From Aminithiophilus ramosus (GTDB lineage: Bacteria; Synergistota; Synergistia; Synergistales; Aminithiophilaceae): 64,000 nucleotides of DNA. This document shows, one piece after another, positions 62,619 to 64,000 of the stretch. The notes under the pieces were generated by a model. The model did no database searches. It was not told the DNA's origin and was given only the letters and a program-made list of their open reading frames with translations. Within the stretch, counting starts at the first letter, position 1; each line of letters opens with the position of its first letter. The position numbers were made by a program, and so were the translations under genes. The DNA is taken from assembly GCF_018069705.1 (NCBI RefSeq), contig NZ_CP072943.1:2543453-2607452 (forward strand). The letters run 5' to 3'.

Positions 62619-62632
62619 AAGGGGGAAAGGAT

Positions 62633-63916
62633 CTAGCGCATGAAGATCCTCACGAGGCCCATGCTCAGGGAGGGGACGAAGGCGAAAAGGAGAAGACAGC
62701 CCAGGAGGGCGGCGAAGAAGGGGACCATGTTGCGCGAGATCTTCTCCATCTTCACGCCCGAGACGGCCGAGGCGACGAAGAGATTGGCGCCGTAGGGAGG
62801 GGTGATGAATCCCGTGGCGAGGGCCACCGTCATGACGAGACCGAAGTGGACGGGCTCCATCCCCAGCTTCTGGACGACGGGAAGAAGGATAGGCGTGAGG
62901 ATGATCATGGAGGAGATGTTGTCGACGAAGCAGCCCACGACGAGGAGAAGGGCCAGGATGAGGAGGATGATGACGACGTAGTTGGAGGAGAGCCCCAACA
63001 GGGCCGTGGCGATCTTGATGGGGATCTGCTCCATCGTCAGATACTGGGCGAACCCCATGGAGAGGCCGATCATGAAGGTCGTGGCTCCGTTGACGAGGGC
63101 CGCGTCGCGGAAGGCCCGGTAGGTCGTCCTGCCGTCGAGCTCGTGATAGACGAAGCGACCGATGAAGAGGGAGTAGACGACGGCCACGACGGCGGCCTCG
63201 GTGGGCGTGAAGATGCCGCCGTAGATCCCCCCCAGGATGATCAGAGGGACGAGCAGGGCCCAGAAGGCCTCGCGAAAGGCCTTCCAGAGCCCGCCTGCCG
63301 TCGGGGGCGTATCGCTCTTGGGATAGCCCCGCCTCCTGGCGATGACGTAGGAGACGGTCATCAGGGCGAGGCCGATGATGACGCCCGGCACGATGCCGGC
63401 CATGAACATCTCGCCGATGGAGGCCCCGGAGACGACGCCGTAGATGACGAAGGGAATCGACGGCGGAATGATGACGCCGATGGAGCCCGCCGCCGCCGTC
63501 AGGGCCGCGGCGAAGCCCTCCTCGTATTTTTTCCTGCGCATGGCGGGGATCATGAAGGACCCGATGGCCGAGACCGTCGCCGGCCCCGATCCCGAGATGG
63601 CGCCGAAGAACATGCAGGCCGTGACGGTCACCATGGCCAGGCCGCCGGAGATGAAGCCCACGAGGCTGTCGGCCAGGGCGACGAGGCGCTTCGAGATGCC
63701 GCCGTAGCTCATGAGGGAACCGGCCAGCATGAAGAGGGGGATGGCCAGCAGGGGAAAGGAGTCGAGGGCGGCGAAGGCGTTCTGGCTGATCATGACGAGG
63801 GGGATGGAGCTGGTGAAATGGAGCACCAGAGCCGTCGCGATGCCCAGGGAGATGCCGATGGGGATGGAGAGGGCCAGACAGAGGGTGAGGAGGGCGAAGA
63901 GGAGGAGGACCGACAT
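62633..63916 (-). CDS. dctM: TRAP transporter large permease, DctM type
   Basis: A 427-aa membrane protein with about 12 hydrophobic segments. IPIGISLGIATALVL, LLAIPLFMLAGSLMS, GAISGSGPATVSAIGS, IPPSIPFVIYGVVSG and TPTEAAVVAVVYSLF are DctM landmarks. It is the ion-coupled channel of a tripartite system importing organic or N-acetylated sugar acids, with DctQ (upstream) and a DctP binding protein that should lie beyond the right edge. It starts one base after the DctQ stop. Confidence 0.93.
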   Translation of the reverse strand: MSVLLLFALLTLCLALSIPIGISLGIATALVLHFTSSIPLVMISQNAFAALDSFPLLAIPLFMLAGSLMSYGGISKRLVALADSLVGFISGGLAMVTVTACMFFGAISGSGPATVSAIGSFMIPAMRRKKYEEGFAAALTAAAGSIGVIIPPSIPFVIYGVVSGASIGEMFMAGIVPGVIIGLALMTVSYVIARRRGYPKSDTPPTAGGLWKAFREAFWALLVPLIILGGIYGGIFTPTEAAVVAVVYSLFIGRFVYHELDGRTTYRAFRDAALVNGATTFMIGLSMGFAQYLTMEQIPIKIATALLGLSSNYVVIILLILALLLVVGCFVDNISSMIILTPILLPVVQKLGMEPVHFGLVMTVALATGFITPPYGANLFVASAVSGVKMEKISRNMVPFFAALLGCLLLFAFVPSLSMGLVRIFMR

Positions 63917-64000
63917 CTACTTCACCTCCGTGAGGGGGGCGCGGAAGAAGCGGACCATCTCCTCGACGAGGCGGATGGACATGAGGGCCGATCCGACGGG
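63917..64000 (-). CDS. dctQ: TRAP transporter small permease, DctQ type, C-terminal end only
   Basis: The last 27 codons (ending FFRAPLTEVK, then TAG) of a frame that runs off the right edge and abuts the dctM ATG. Position and the cytoplasmic basic tail fit DctQ, but too little is seen for a family match. Confidence 0.6.
   Translation of the reverse strand, partial: PVGSALMSIRLVEEMVRFFRAPLTEVK

Noticed and set aside
1-64000. tRNA, rRNA, CRISPR arrays, transposases, phage genes
   Set aside because: Gaps were read for tRNA T-loop patterns, direct-repeat arrays and IS ends; nothing convincing appeared.

Overview
This 64-kb window is a stretch of high-GC bacterial chromosome (about two-thirds G+C by eye) with short gaps, frequent ATGA-type overlaps and many TTG/GTG starts. 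The gene content is that of an anaerobic or fermentative amino-acid and peptide degrader: oligopeptide ABC and OPT transporters, four M20-type metallopeptidases, lysine 2,3-aminomutase, tryptophanase, RidA, Na+-coupled NSS and SSS symporters, and a TRAP transporter. This mix best fits Synergistota (Synergistaceae-like). That is an inference from content and style; no rRNA or other marker gene lies in the window. No rRNA, tRNA, CRISPR array, transposase or prophage was found.

Layout. 1-8.2 kb: a divergent unknown gene (cut by the left edge), then an mrfA-mrfB-like DNA repair pair, a phosphohexomutase, NAD+ synthetase and a short signal peptidase II. 8.4-17.4 kb (minus): a large Ig-like lipoprotein and a complete oligopeptide/dipeptide ABC operon (binding protein, two permeases, two ATPases). 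17.6-23.7 kb (minus): a decayed fragment of an M20 dipeptidase gene with its own terminator, the intact dipeptidase, a membrane sensor with a degenerate GGDEF domain, and a RocB-like M20 hydrolase. 23.8-30.4 kb (plus): the ACT/UPF0210 pair, then GntR regulator, YjiH-type membrane protein, LarA-family racemase and class V aminotransferase, an apparently uncharacterised hydroxy/amino-acid locus. 30.4-36.5 kb: amidohydrolase (minus), then kamA, an M20 deacylase and a sodium:solute symporter. 36.6-39.2 kb (minus): small secreted protein, RidA and NSS symporter behind a long structured leader. 39.3-41.3 kb (minus): a low-GC DUF3795 gene, a methyltransferase, and a mini protein made of two DnaJ-type zinc motifs. 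41.9-50.9 kb: tryptophanase, CsaA, ComB-like phosphatase, AlkD, a GyrI-like protein, metF and short-form metH, and an Fsr-type exporter. 51.0-56.8 kb: PucR regulator of mosaic base composition, M29-like peptidase, PepV-like dipeptidase and OPT transporter. 56.9-64 kb: aminotransferase, a four-gene trehalose operon (DUF5752, treT, otsB, otsA), and the end of a TRAP transporter operon.

How it works together: peptides enter through the ABC and OPT systems, M20/M29 enzymes cleave them, and amino acids are channelled by aminotransferases, tryptophanase and aminomutase, with RidA clearing enamine/imine by-products and Na+ symporters moving amino acids. The most interesting new signal is a roughly 41-nt element, in matching orientation, in the leaders of both the tryptophanase gene and the NSS symporter/RidA operon 2.8 kb away. 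It suggests a shared, possibly Trp-linked, control. Other notable points are the mosaic PucR gene, the LarA-aminotransferase locus, the orphan kamA operon, the inactive-looking GGDEF protein and two trehalose routes in one operon.
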